The translations under genes were made by a program, and so were the position numbers. From contig JAFDFH010000068.1 in assembly GCA_019309945.1 (NCBI GenBank), positions 1 to 9,023 of the forward strand: 9,023 nt of DNA, written 5' to 3'. The notes under the pieces were generated by a model. The model was not told the DNA's origin. It saw nothing but the letters and a program-made list of their open reading frames with translations, and ran no database searches. Source of the stretch: Deltaproteobacteria bacterium (GTDB lineage Bacteria > Desulfobacterota > Desulfobacteria > Desulfobacterales > JAFDFH01). Below, in pieces: positions 1-5,861 of this stretch; positions within the stretch are counted from its first letter, which is position 1, and each line of letters starts with the position of its first letter.

Positions 1-340
1 TTAAAACTGCACCGGATGCACCGGATGACGAACGGAGCATGATCTGGGTATAAACAAAAGGGGTAGCAGCTTCCACCCCTTCGATGCTTACCATATTTTC
101 AATCACCTTCCGGTATTCCGTGAAGGGTCCGCCATGACGCATCACGATAACATGGGATTGCCCGGCCAGGATACGAGCCTTAAGGTCGGACTCAAACCCG
201 GACATCACCGCTATGACGACGATCAGGGCCATAACCCCCACCATCACCCCTGCAATGGAAAGAACGGTGATGAGTGCAATGAACGGCTGTTTCTTCTTTA
301 CCCTGAGATAACGGCTGGCTATGAAAAACTCAAAAGACAT
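1..340 (-). CDS. lolC: LolC/LolE-family lipoprotein-releasing ABC transporter permease (N-terminal 113 residues; cut by window edge)
   Basis: Reading the minus strand from the ATG at 340-338 gives an open frame to the window edge (113 codons), beginning MSFEFFIASRYLRVKKKQ. The start MSFExFIAxRYLR, the basic stretch, then a long membrane segment (about residues 19-46) ending VMSGFESDLKARIL is the hallmark N-terminus of LolC/LolE. In that family this is the first of four membrane helices, followed by a periplasmic domain that takes outer-membrane lipoproteins and passes them to LolA, powered by the LolD ATPase. Residues from about 50 on would be the start of the periplasmic domain. The start lies 50 bp after the lysS stop, in the same direction, so co-transcription is likely; lysS-lolC-lolD order is common in this phylum. 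The ribosome site is weak (AAGTGAT about 5 nt before the ATG). LolC cannot be told from LolE or a combined LolF here. The family is clear; the remainder lies outside the window. Confidence 0.88.
   Translation of the reverse strand, partial: MSFEFFIASRYLRVKKKQPFIALITVLSIAGVMVGVMALIVVIAVMSGFESDLKARILAGQSHVIVMRHGGPFTEYRKVIENMVSIEGVEAATPFVYTQIMLRSSSGASGAVL
8..25. repeat. Two perfect copies of a 9-bp unit inside the lolC-like gene
   Basis: TGCACCGGA occurs at 8-16 and again at 17-25. On the coding (minus) strand it encodes a repeated Ser-Gly-Ala, in frame, in the predicted periplasmic domain. It is a small in-frame duplication that would add three residues without breaking the protein. It could equally be ordinary low-complexity coding sequence. 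Confidence 0.6.
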
Positions 341-390
341 CAAACTATCACTTTTTCGAATTATCTGTCATCGGTCTATGGCACGGAGTC

Positions 391-1908
391 CTACGTGTTG
401 GGCCTGTGTTCCTTTGGTTTCATGTGGGGAAAAAGGATAACCTCTCGAATGGATGCAGAATCCGTAAGCAGCATGACAAGTCTGTCAATACCTATCCCTT
501 CACCGGCGGCAGGAGGCATCCCGTACGACAACGCTTCGATATAGTCTTCATCCATATGATGGGCTTCTTTATCACCTGCTTCACGGCGTGACATCTGTTC
601 GATAAAACGCTCCCGCTGATCATCCGGATCATTTAGCTCTGAAAATCCGTTGGCAATCTCGCGTCCCCCGATGAAGAGTTCAAAACGATCGGTAAGATTT
701 GGTTCGGTTTCGCTTCTTCTGGATAGCGGGGAAACCTCAACCGGGTACCCGGTGACAAATATCGGTTGTATCAAATGAGGTTCCACGAGAATATCAAAGA
801 GCTTGGTAATTACTTTTCCAAGACGACCGGTTTTTGTGATTTTGATTCCTTTTGAAGACGCAAAATCAAGGAGGCCTTCCCGGCTTTTGAGCAGACCCGC
901 GTCAATGCCGCCAAATTCTTCCAAGGCCGATAAAAGTGTTACTCGGCGCCATGGCCCCTCCATATCGATACTGTTCCCCTGGTAAGTGATTACGGTTGAT
1001 CCGATAACATCCCGAGTTACATAGGCAAACATCTGCTCGGTCAACTCCATCAAATCTTGATAGGTTGCGTAGGCCAGGTAAAATTCAAGCATCGTGAATT
1101 CAGGATTATGCTGAGTTGATACCCCTTCATTTCTAAAATTTCGATTTAATTCAAAGACTTGTTCGAAACCACCGACAACAAGGCGCTTAAGATACAGTTC
1201 CGGGGCAATACGTAAAAAGAGATCCATTCCCAACGCATTGTGGTGGGTTTTAAACGGTGTGGCTTCAGCTCCACCGGGAATCGGTTGCATCATGGGGGTT
1301 TCCACTTCAAGAAAATCACGATTCAAGAGGAAGGTGCGTATGGCCTGAATTATTTTGCTTCGCTTTAAAAATATATCCCGTACATCCGAATTCATGAGAA
1401 GATCAAGATATCGCCGGCGATATCGTTTTTCAGGGTCTTTTAACCCGTGGAACTTTTCTGGAAGGGGGTTTATGGCCTTGCTAACAAGCTTTAATTCATT
1501 CACAAGAAGCGTCCATTCCCCTGTTTTGGTCTTGAACAGTCCTCCTTTTAGGCCCACAAAATCCCCTATGTCGAGTTGTTTAAAGAGGTCATAAACTTCA
1601 GTCCCCACGTTGTCTTTGCGCACATATGCCTGAAGCTGGCCGGTGCGGTCCCTGAATCTGATAAATGATGCTTTCCCGAAGCGATTCACAGCCATCATGC
1701 GGCCTGCAACGGAAAAGATCGGATTATGTTCCGTAACCGTGTTGGGTGACTTTTCTATGATCGCCAAAATATCTTTTATCGTATGGGAAACGAAAAAATC
1801 ATTCGGAAAAAGCCTAATATTTTTATTTCTTAAATCCGAAAGTTTTTTTCTTCTTTGCTCTTTAATATCAGTTGTTTTTTCCATTACCTGTTCATATCCG
1901 CTTATCAT
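391..1908 (-). CDS. lysS: Class II lysyl-tRNA synthetase
   Basis: This 505-residue protein charges tRNA-Lys with lysine in the cytoplasm, using ATP, and has the usual length for bacterial LysS. An N-terminal OB-fold anticodon-binding domain (about residues 65-145) is followed by the family signature KRYRRRYLDL (161-170). The class II motifs follow: motif 1 around 187-210 (FLEVETPMMQPIPGGAEATPF), motif 2 around 257-277 (FRNEG, then HNPEFTMLE) and motif 3 around 469-480 (GEGIGIDRLVML). The segment FVTGYPVEVSPLSR (384-397) is also typical. All expected catalytic blocks are present. The ATG at 1908-1906 has only a weak GGA ribosome site; a second ATG at residue 9 (1884-1882) also fits the family, since only the extreme N-terminus changes. 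The upstream 550 bp holds two mobile repeats, so its promoter must lie in or just beside repeat 1965-2106. The lolC-like gene follows after 50 bp. Confidence 0.97.
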   Translation of the reverse strand: MISGYEQVMEKTTDIKEQRRKKLSDLRNKNIRLFPNDFFVSHTIKDILAIIEKSPNTVTEHNPIFSVAGRMMAVNRFGKASFIRFRDRTGQLQAYVRKDNVGTEVYDLFKQLDIGDFVGLKGGLFKTKTGEWTLLVNELKLVSKAINPLPEKFHGLKDPEKRYRRRYLDLLMNSDVRDIFLKRSKIIQAIRTFLLNRDFLEVETPMMQPIPGGAEATPFKTHHNALGMDLFLRIAPELYLKRLVVGGFEQVFELNRNFRNEGVSTQHNPEFTMLEFYLAYATYQDLMELTEQMFAYVTRDVIGSTVITYQGNSIDMEGPWRRVTLLSALEEFGGIDAGLLKSREGLLDFASSKGIKITKTGRLGKVITKLFDILVEPHLIQPIFVTGYPVEVSPLSRRSETEPNLTDRFELFIGGREIANGFSELNDPDDQRERFIEQMSRREAGDKEAHHMDEDYIEALSYGMPPAAGEGIGIDRLVMLLTDSASIREVILFPHMKPKEHRPNT

Positions 1909-1964
1909 TCGAATCCAAGATAAATCAATAGGATGAATCTTGTACGGGGGCCGTATCTTACGTT

Positions 1965-2106
1965 GAGACCTTTGGAAAACGCCCCCTTTTGCCCAATTCC
2001 GGCGTCAGGCTCAAATTTTAATCCTCAAAATACTACATGTATTCCTGTGGTTAAAATTTTCGCCTTCCTTGGCCTTGAACAAAATGGAACATTTTTCAAA
2101 GGTCTT
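1965..2106 (+). mobile_element. Family-1 MITE-like element, copy A (142 bp)
   Basis: The element starts GAGACCTTTGGAAAAC and ends with the inverted counterpart (reverse complement AAGACCTTTGAAAAAT). It is flanked exactly by ACGTT on both sides (1960-1964 and 2107-2111), a perfect 5-bp target duplication. Its interior holds a 9-bp inverted repeat (AAATTTTAA 2013-2021, TTAAAATTT 2051-2059). By hand alignment it differs from copy C at 14 of 142 positions with no gaps. It encodes no protein, so it must have been moved by a transposase encoded elsewhere. It lies 57 bp upstream of the lysS start. The strand given is an arbitrary reference orientation. Confidence 0.85.
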
Positions 2107-2164
2107 ACGTTTCTAAAAAGAAATGACGGATTCATAATTATCCTATCCCAACCGAAGCTAAAAG

Positions 2165-2318
2165 AGATTTTTGCAAAACGGCACTTTTTGCCCGATTTCG
2201 GCGTCAAGCTCAAATTTCAATCCTCGAAATATTCAATATATTCCTGTGGTTGAGCCTGATTTAAAATTTGGTCGCCTTCCTTGAACGCGAACAAAAATTA
2301 CCATTTTTCAAAGGTCTC
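2165..2318 (+). mobile_element. Family-1 MITE-like element, copy B (154 bp, diverged)
   Basis: This copy is in the same orientation as copy A and starts 58 bp after it ends. Its left end, GAGATTTTTGCAAAAC, is eroded, while its right end (reverse complement GAGACCTTTGAAAAAT) is intact. It is about 12 bp longer than copies A and C, with the extra bases near 2253-2264 before the TTAAAATTT motif. The flanking pentamers are AAAAA (2160-2164) and TAAAA (2319-2323), a four-of-five match that fits an aged 5-bp duplication. It is more diverged than A and C, so it is probably the oldest insertion here. Confidence 0.8.
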
Positions 2319-2335
2319 TAAAATTGTCACTTCAT

Positions 2336-2360
2336 AAAAAAAAAGGATTTTTGAGAATCC
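2336..2360 (-). terminator. Probable Rho-independent terminator after the kinase gene
   Basis: Read on the minus strand, GGATT (2360-2356), a 6-nt loop and AATCC (2349-2345) form a 5-bp hairpin followed directly by nine T residues (2344-2336). It lies about 100 nt after the kinase stop codon in the direction of transcription. The stem is short and only partly GC, so strength is uncertain, but hairpin plus long U-tract in the right place is a good match. If active, it separates the kinase transcript from lysS. Confidence 0.5.
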
Positions 2361-2458
2361 ATCATTAATTTTTATTTTGAAGATCTAAAAAAAATTAAGC
2401 TGTATTTGGTAACCCATTTGCCGATAGGTGTCAAGGTTAAGTTGGTGAAGCGGGTGGA

Positions 2459-3760
2459 CTAAGTCGGTAGTTCAATCTGTTTCAATTTCATCGTAACCGT
2501 TGTGCCGCGGTTGAGATTGCTTTCAACATCCAGCCGACTTTTATAGGAGTCAAGAATACTGTGAACGATGGAAAGTCCAAGACCTGTACCGTTAGGCTTG
2601 GTTGTAAAAAAAGGGTTAAAAATCGATCGAATAACTTCTCCAGGCATGCCACAACCATTATCCGTAATTTGAATTCCGGCACGCTTGCCCTTTAAAGGAT
2701 ACAGTTTAATATCGATAAGGCCTGAACCTTCAATGGCCTCCGCGGCGTTTAACAGCAGATTCCAGAGAATTTGGCGGAGGTGAACCGGATCCATTTTAAT
2801 CCAGATGCCCGGAGTCAATTTTTTTGTAATTGAAATTCTCCCGCGACAGGTGTTGTCCTTTTCGAAAAGTTCAATAGTTTCTGTCAATGTTTTGTCAAGT
2901 TCGATGGCTTCGACTTTTCCAACGGGCGGCTTTGCGAATAGAAGGAAATTGTTTACAAGAGCGCTTAGGCGGTCCGCCTCACGCAAAACAATTTGCATTA
3001 ATTTGTTATGGTCAGAATTAAAATGGTTATCTTCTCTGATAAGTTGGATCGAACCGGTTAGAGCAGCCAGCGGATTCTTGATTTCATGGGCCAGACCAGC
3101 CGAAAACTCACCGATGGCCGCCATTTTTTCAACACGTTTGATATGGTCTTCCATGGCCAGAAGTTCTTTTGTTGTATTTCGTGCCTGTTCCGATAAAAAA
3201 CTGCTCAGTAAAGCGACAGCAAAACAGGCAACCGTTGTAAACATGATCTTATAGAGTATATAACTCCAGTCATAGCTTGCTAAAGCCAGACCCCCCTCCG
3301 TGTCGAAAGGGGTAATGATCCCGTAATATTCAAGATTGACCATGATCCCGTATTGAATGCTGCAAAGCGCGGCCATGATCATACTTCCATTTCTGAAAAG
3401 GAGCATGCTCCCATAGATAATCACAATAAGATAGAGGAATGAAAAAATGCTGGCAAAGCTTCCGGTCACAAAAATTATTAGCGATACGACGAATGTATCG
3501 ATACCAATCTGTATATAAGCGAAGAGAACCCTGCGCTTCACACGATTGAGGATAAGCGCATATATGAAGGAAAGCATGAAGATTCCAGCAATAATTCCGT
3601 AGAGAATCAAAAGAGGTTGAGAAATAGCGGAAGGGCTTGTACTGATATGCAGAATAATCGTTGACCCAATCAGCAGGGTCGTAAAAAGAAGCCGAAAGAG
3701 CATAAGCCATTTAAGCTTGCGAAACAACTCATCTTCGGGCTGTAGCGGAATATGGTTCAT
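2459..3760 (-). CDS. pilS: PilS-like membrane-bound sensor histidine kinase
   Basis: This protein would autophosphorylate on a histidine in response to a membrane signal and pass the phosphate to a response regulator. From the ATG at 3760-3758 it has 433 residues. About six membrane segments fill residues 18-190, then comes a short linker and the HisKA domain with the H-box GLAHEIKNPLAAL (phospho-acceptor H225). The ATPase domain has an N-box (WNLLLNAAEAI, 333-343), G1 (DNGCGMP, 367-373), F-box (FNPFFTTKP) and G2 (GTGLGLSIVH, 391-400). All catalytic boxes are intact. Six helices plus an NtrB-type kinase core directly after pilC match PilS, partner of the sigma-54 activator PilR, but no PilR gene follows. 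I see no PAS domain between membrane and kinase parts. The frame can extend to a TTG at 3826-3824, but that adds mobile-repeat sequence, so the inner ATG is preferred although its ribosome site is weak. Kinase is certain; PilS identity rests on context. Confidence 0.82.
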   Translation of the reverse strand: MNHIPLQPEDELFRKLKWLMLFRLLFTTLLIGSTIILHISTSPSAISQPLLILYGIIAGIFMLSFIYALILNRVKRRVLFAYIQIGIDTFVVSLIIFVTGSFASIFSFLYLIVIIYGSMLLFRNGSMIMAALCSIQYGIMVNLEYYGIITPFDTEGGLALASYDWSYILYKIMFTTVACFAVALLSSFLSEQARNTTKELLAMEDHIKRVEKMAAIGEFSAGLAHEIKNPLAALTGSIQLIREDNHFNSDHNKLMQIVLREADRLSALVNNFLLFAKPPVGKVEAIELDKTLTETIELFEKDNTCRGRISITKKLTPGIWIKMDPVHLRQILWNLLLNAAEAIEGSGLIDIKLYPLKGKRAGIQITDNGCGMPGEVIRSIFNPFFTTKPNGTGLGLSIVHSILDSYKSRLDVESNLNRGTTVTMKLKQIELPT

Positions 3761-3813
3761 GAAACGCAACCGGTGGACGGGAAAGGTTGTTAACGCTTTG
3801 ATATGCCCGCTTA

Positions 3814-3955
3814 GAGACCTTTGCAAAACGCCCCTTTTGGCCCAATTTCTGTGTCAGGCTCAAATTCTAATCCTCAAAATACTAAATGTATTCCTGTGGT
3901 TAAAATTTTCGCCTTCCTTGAACTTGAACAAAAATGAGCATTTTTCAAAGGTCTC
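3814..3955 (+). mobile_element. Family-1 MITE-like element, copy C (142 bp)
   Basis: The left end GAGACCTTTGCAAAAC and the right end (reverse complement GAGACCTTTGAAAAAT) are both intact. The flanking pentamers are GCTTA (3809-3813) and GTTTA (3956-3960), four of five identical, as expected for a 5-bp target duplication with one later mutation. It is the same length as copy A and about 90 percent identical by hand count, with no coding capacity. It lies 53 bp upstream of the preferred kinase start and interrupts the pilC-kinase spacing, so it may supply or displace the kinase promoter. The strand is set to match copy A. Confidence 0.85.
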
Positions 3956-4079
3956 GTTTACCAAATCTTTTGCCAAACCTGGGAATAAGGCAAATTTTTG
4001 GGCGGATAAATGATTGAACTTAGAGACCGACCGACGATCAATTAATGGAACGGATCATTTTCCTCCGAATATACGTTTA

Positions 4080-4099
4080 TTCCAGGTGCGAGGCTGGAA
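4080..4099. repeat. Perfect 6-bp inverted repeat with 8-nt loop
   Basis: TTCCAG (4080-4085) and CTGGAA (4094-4099) flank an 8-nt loop, about 85 bp downstream of pilC on its transcript. No T-run follows on either strand, so it is not a standard intrinsic terminator. It could stabilise the pilC mRNA end or be chance. Confidence 0.35.
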
Positions 4100-4182
4100 C
4101 TCAGGCTTCAAAAAATACCTTTATTCTCAATAAGCTGTAGAAATTCTGAGACGTTAAATTATTAGGCCTTGCATCCGACCGG

Positions 4183-5394
4183 TTATCCTCCGATCGCACC
4201 GGCCATCTTGAATATGGGGAGATACATTGCGATGACCAAGCCACCAATGAGGATGCCCATAAATACCATCATCACCGGTTCAATTGCTGAAGTTAAGTTT
4301 TCCACCGCCTGGTCGACTTCGTCGTCATAAAAGTCGGCGATCTTATCCAACATGGTATCCAGAGCCCCGGTGGATTCACCTACCGAGATCATTTGGCAAA
4401 CCATGGATGGAAAAACTCCGCTTTCTTCGAGTGGATCAGCCATTGTTCGGCCTTCTGTAATTCCGGAACGGACACTGACAAGCGCACGTTCGATTGTTTT
4501 GTTTCCGGCTGTTTTGCTGACAATATCAAGTGCATCCAGAATCGCAACCCCGCTGGAAAGCATTGTCCCCATGGTGCGCGTAAATTTGGCTACCGCCACC
4601 TTGCGTATCAAATCTCCAAATATCGGCAACTTAAGAGAAAAATCATCCACCATTGCGTGTCCTTTTTCAGTGCTATAAAACTTTTTAAACGCGAATATAA
4701 AACCAACAATGGCAATAATGATGTATATTATTTTTTTCTTCACAACTTCGCTCAAGGTTACGACAAATTGGGTCAATAGCGGTAGTTCACCGCCGAAATC
4801 GGCAAACATTTCCTGAAATACAGGGATAACAAAAACCAGGATCACAGCCACCACGACAAAAGCAACGACCAAGGTAATAATGGGATACGTCATGGCGCCC
4901 TTTACCTGGGCTTTAAGCTTGGCTGCTTTCTCCATGAAATTGGAGAGCCTTCTCAGAATGATGTCGAGAATACCCCCGACTTCACCCGCATGAACCATAT
5001 TTACGAAAAGATCATCAAATTGCTCCGGATACTTTTTCAACGTTTCCGCAAAGGTTGCCCCGCCCTCAACGGATTCCTTGATCTCTTTTATCATTTTTTT
5101 AAATGTCGGGTTATCCTGTTGTGCATGGAGTATGTCAAGGCATTGAATGATGGGAAGGCCCGCATCGATCATGGTGGAAAACTGTTTCGTAAAAATTATA
5201 ATATCAGTTACTTTGACCTTTGGTTGCAAAAAGGCAATGTTTGCAAACATGTCCTTTGGTTTTTTCTTGATCTTGGTTGGGGTGATGCGCATCCGGGTTA
5301 AACTGGCGCGTACGGCCTCTTCACTTATGGATTCTATCTCCCCTTTCTGGGTTTCGCCTTTCCTGTTTTTTCCTTGCCACAGAAAAACCTCCAT
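4183..5394 (-). CDS. pilC: Type IV pilus inner-membrane platform protein PilC (T2SS GspF family)
   Basis: PilC sits in the inner membrane and couples the PilB/PilT motor ATPases to pilin assembly and retraction. The 403-residue product has the family length. It starts MEVFLWQGKNRKGETQKGEI, typical of the cytoplasmic N-terminus, and carries two GspF domains (about 65-190 and 265-390). Repeated motifs are FTKQFSTMIDAGLPI (68-82) matched by FTRTMGTMLSSGVAI (271-285), and MVHAGEVGG (133-141) matched by MISVGESTGALD (335-346). Membrane helices are at about 168-192, 220-237 and 370-394, giving the usual three-helix layout. The start is ATG 5394-5392, because a very strong ribosome site (AGGAGGAGGGG, 5410-5400) lies 5 nt before it; the longer TTG frame to 5424 would place that site inside the gene. 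A PilS-like kinase follows downstream. No pilB or pilT is adjacent upstream, where a divergent gene begins. GspF of a type II secretion system is the alternative. Confidence 0.93.
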   Translation of the reverse strand: MEVFLWQGKNRKGETQKGEIESISEEAVRASLTRMRITPTKIKKKPKDMFANIAFLQPKVKVTDIIIFTKQFSTMIDAGLPIIQCLDILHAQQDNPTFKKMIKEIKESVEGGATFAETLKKYPEQFDDLFVNMVHAGEVGGILDIILRRLSNFMEKAAKLKAQVKGAMTYPIITLVVAFVVVAVILVFVIPVFQEMFADFGGELPLLTQFVVTLSEVVKKKIIYIIIAIVGFIFAFKKFYSTEKGHAMVDDFSLKLPIFGDLIRKVAVAKFTRTMGTMLSSGVAILDALDIVSKTAGNKTIERALVSVRSGITEGRTMADPLEESGVFPSMVCQMISVGESTGALDTMLDKIADFYDDEVDQAVENLTSAIEPVMMVFMGILIGGLVIAMYLPIFKMAGAIGG

Positions 5395-5399
5395 GATAA

Positions 5400-5410
5400 C
5401 CCCTCCTCCT
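5400..5410 (-). promoter_or_regulatory. Strong Shine-Dalgarno site that fixes the pilC start
   Basis: On the minus strand AGGAGGAGGGG lies 5 nt before the ATG at 5394-5392. It nearly fully complements the 16S rRNA 3' end and is the best ribosome site in the window. It shows that PilC begins MEVFLWQG rather than at the upstream TTG. Confidence 0.85.
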
Positions 5411-5533
5411 GTAATTTCATTCAACGCGTATCATTACCTGCATCGCATATCGATTATTGTTTTGCAAGCTGTACGTTATTGGATTACCCGTTAGGCAATT
5501 TTAAACCTCTCTTTTTGCCTCCCGTCTAAGCGG

Positions 5534-5582
5534 GATCGCCTTCCTTGACCTTGAACAAACTGAAACGTTTTGAAACGGGCTC
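5534..5582 (+). mobile_element. Remnant of a family-1 element (right half)
   Basis: CGCCTTCCTTGACCTTGAAC (5537-5556) is almost identical to the matching part of copies A and C, and the similarity continues to an eroded right end (GTTTTGAAACGGGCTC) at 5582. A fainter match just before it (CTTTTTGCC, then CGTC) hints at an internally deleted copy reaching back to about 5505. No left terminal repeat or target duplication could be identified. Confidence 0.6.
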
Positions 5583-5748
5583 GTTGTTTTTTCCTTTTTT
5601 CAAGCGGCATGGCACGATACCGCAACATTCTTTTTATTCTAAATGCCGGATTAGCATTTATGATTTACCAAAATTTTCTGCGCTTGATATCATAGGTTGG
5701 ACCAAACAACAATAGTTTTCATAATTTATAATTTGACCGATCTTGAAC

Positions 5749-5778
5749 TTGATTAACCGCTGCACATATGCATATAAT
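5749..5778 (+). promoter_or_regulatory. Candidate sigma-70 promoter for the fusion gene
   Basis: A perfect -10 box TATAAT (5773-5778) is preceded after 18 bp by TTGATT (5749-5754), which matches four of six -35 bases. Transcription would start near 5785, giving a leader of about 75 nt before the ATG at 5862. The surroundings are AT-rich, so a chance TATAAT is possible. Confidence 0.42.
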
Positions 5779-5794
5779 TTTACTATTTAGAGAC

Positions 5795-5820
5795 GAGATC
5801 TTTACAAAAAGTCCTTTTTA
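5795..5820 (+). mobile_element. Possible solitary left end of a family-1 element
   Basis: GAGATCTTTACAAAAAGTCC follows the pattern of the family-1 left end (GAGACCTTTGCAAAACGCCC) and continues with a T-run as in the full copies, about 19 of 26 positions by eye. No interior or right end follows. It would form part of the 5' leader of the fusion gene. It is short and AT-rich, so chance similarity remains possible. Confidence 0.35.
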
Positions 5821-5861
5821 CTCCACCGAACCTGTATCCATATCTTGTACAGGACGCGATT

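Larger units (their letters stand above)
1909..2458. other. Intergenic region between kinase and lysS, mostly mobile repeats
   Basis: This 550-bp stretch holds two complete family-1 mobile elements (1965-2106 and 2165-2318) separated by 58 bp, and a terminator-like hairpin for the kinase gene (2336-2360). Between the first repeat and lysS is a 54-bp strip with a small perfect hairpin (TACGG, GGG loop, CCGTA at 1943-1955) but no convincing promoter. Open frames across the repeats (for example 1933-2253, plus strand) translate repeat sequence and resemble no protein family I know, so I do not call them genes. Confidence 0.8.
3761..4182. other. Intergenic region between pilC and the kinase
   Basis: This 422-bp gap contains family-1 copy C (3814-3955) and a 20-bp inverted repeat (4080-4099). 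The rest, about 227 bp between the repeat and the pilC stop, shows no open frame of note, no convincing terminator and no clear promoter. Such a gap is long for two genes that normally sit close together in pil clusters. An open frame over 3717-4013 on the plus strand is antisense kinase plus repeat sequence and is not a gene. Confidence 0.75.
5395..5861. other. Divergent intergenic region between pilC and the fusion gene
   Basis: This 467-bp region separates two divergently transcribed genes, so it must carry both promoters. Seen here are the strong pilC ribosome site (5400-5410), a family-1 repeat remnant (about 5534-5582), an AT-rich stretch (roughly 5640-5790) with a good -10 box (5773-5778), and a possible family-1 end (5795-5820) in the leader of the fusion gene. 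I found no convincing sigma-70 or sigma-54 promoter for pilC. Confidence 0.7.

Noticed and set aside
2025..2213. 62-codon open frame on the minus strand
   Set aside because: It is antisense reading of the same repeats, with no ribosome site and no recognisable domain.
1933..2253. Open frame of 106 codons on the plus strand
   Set aside because: It reads through two mobile-element copies, and the same peptide pattern appears wherever the repeat does (also in 3717-4013). There is no ribosome site or family resemblance; it is translated repeat DNA.
4019..4028. Extra family-1 end (CTTAGAGACC, as at copy C)
   Set aside because: Only ten bases match, and the following sequence does not continue the element.
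4115..4130. Terminator for pilC (AATA, short loop, TATT, T-run on the minus strand)
   Set aside because: The stem is four A-T pairs only, too weak to be called a terminator.
5610..5625. Sigma-54 promoter-like sequence (TGGCACG then CGCAA)
   Set aside because: The -24 box is good, but the GC of the -12 box is one base too close and TTGC is not present. It also points towards the fusion gene, which has a better sigma-70 candidate.
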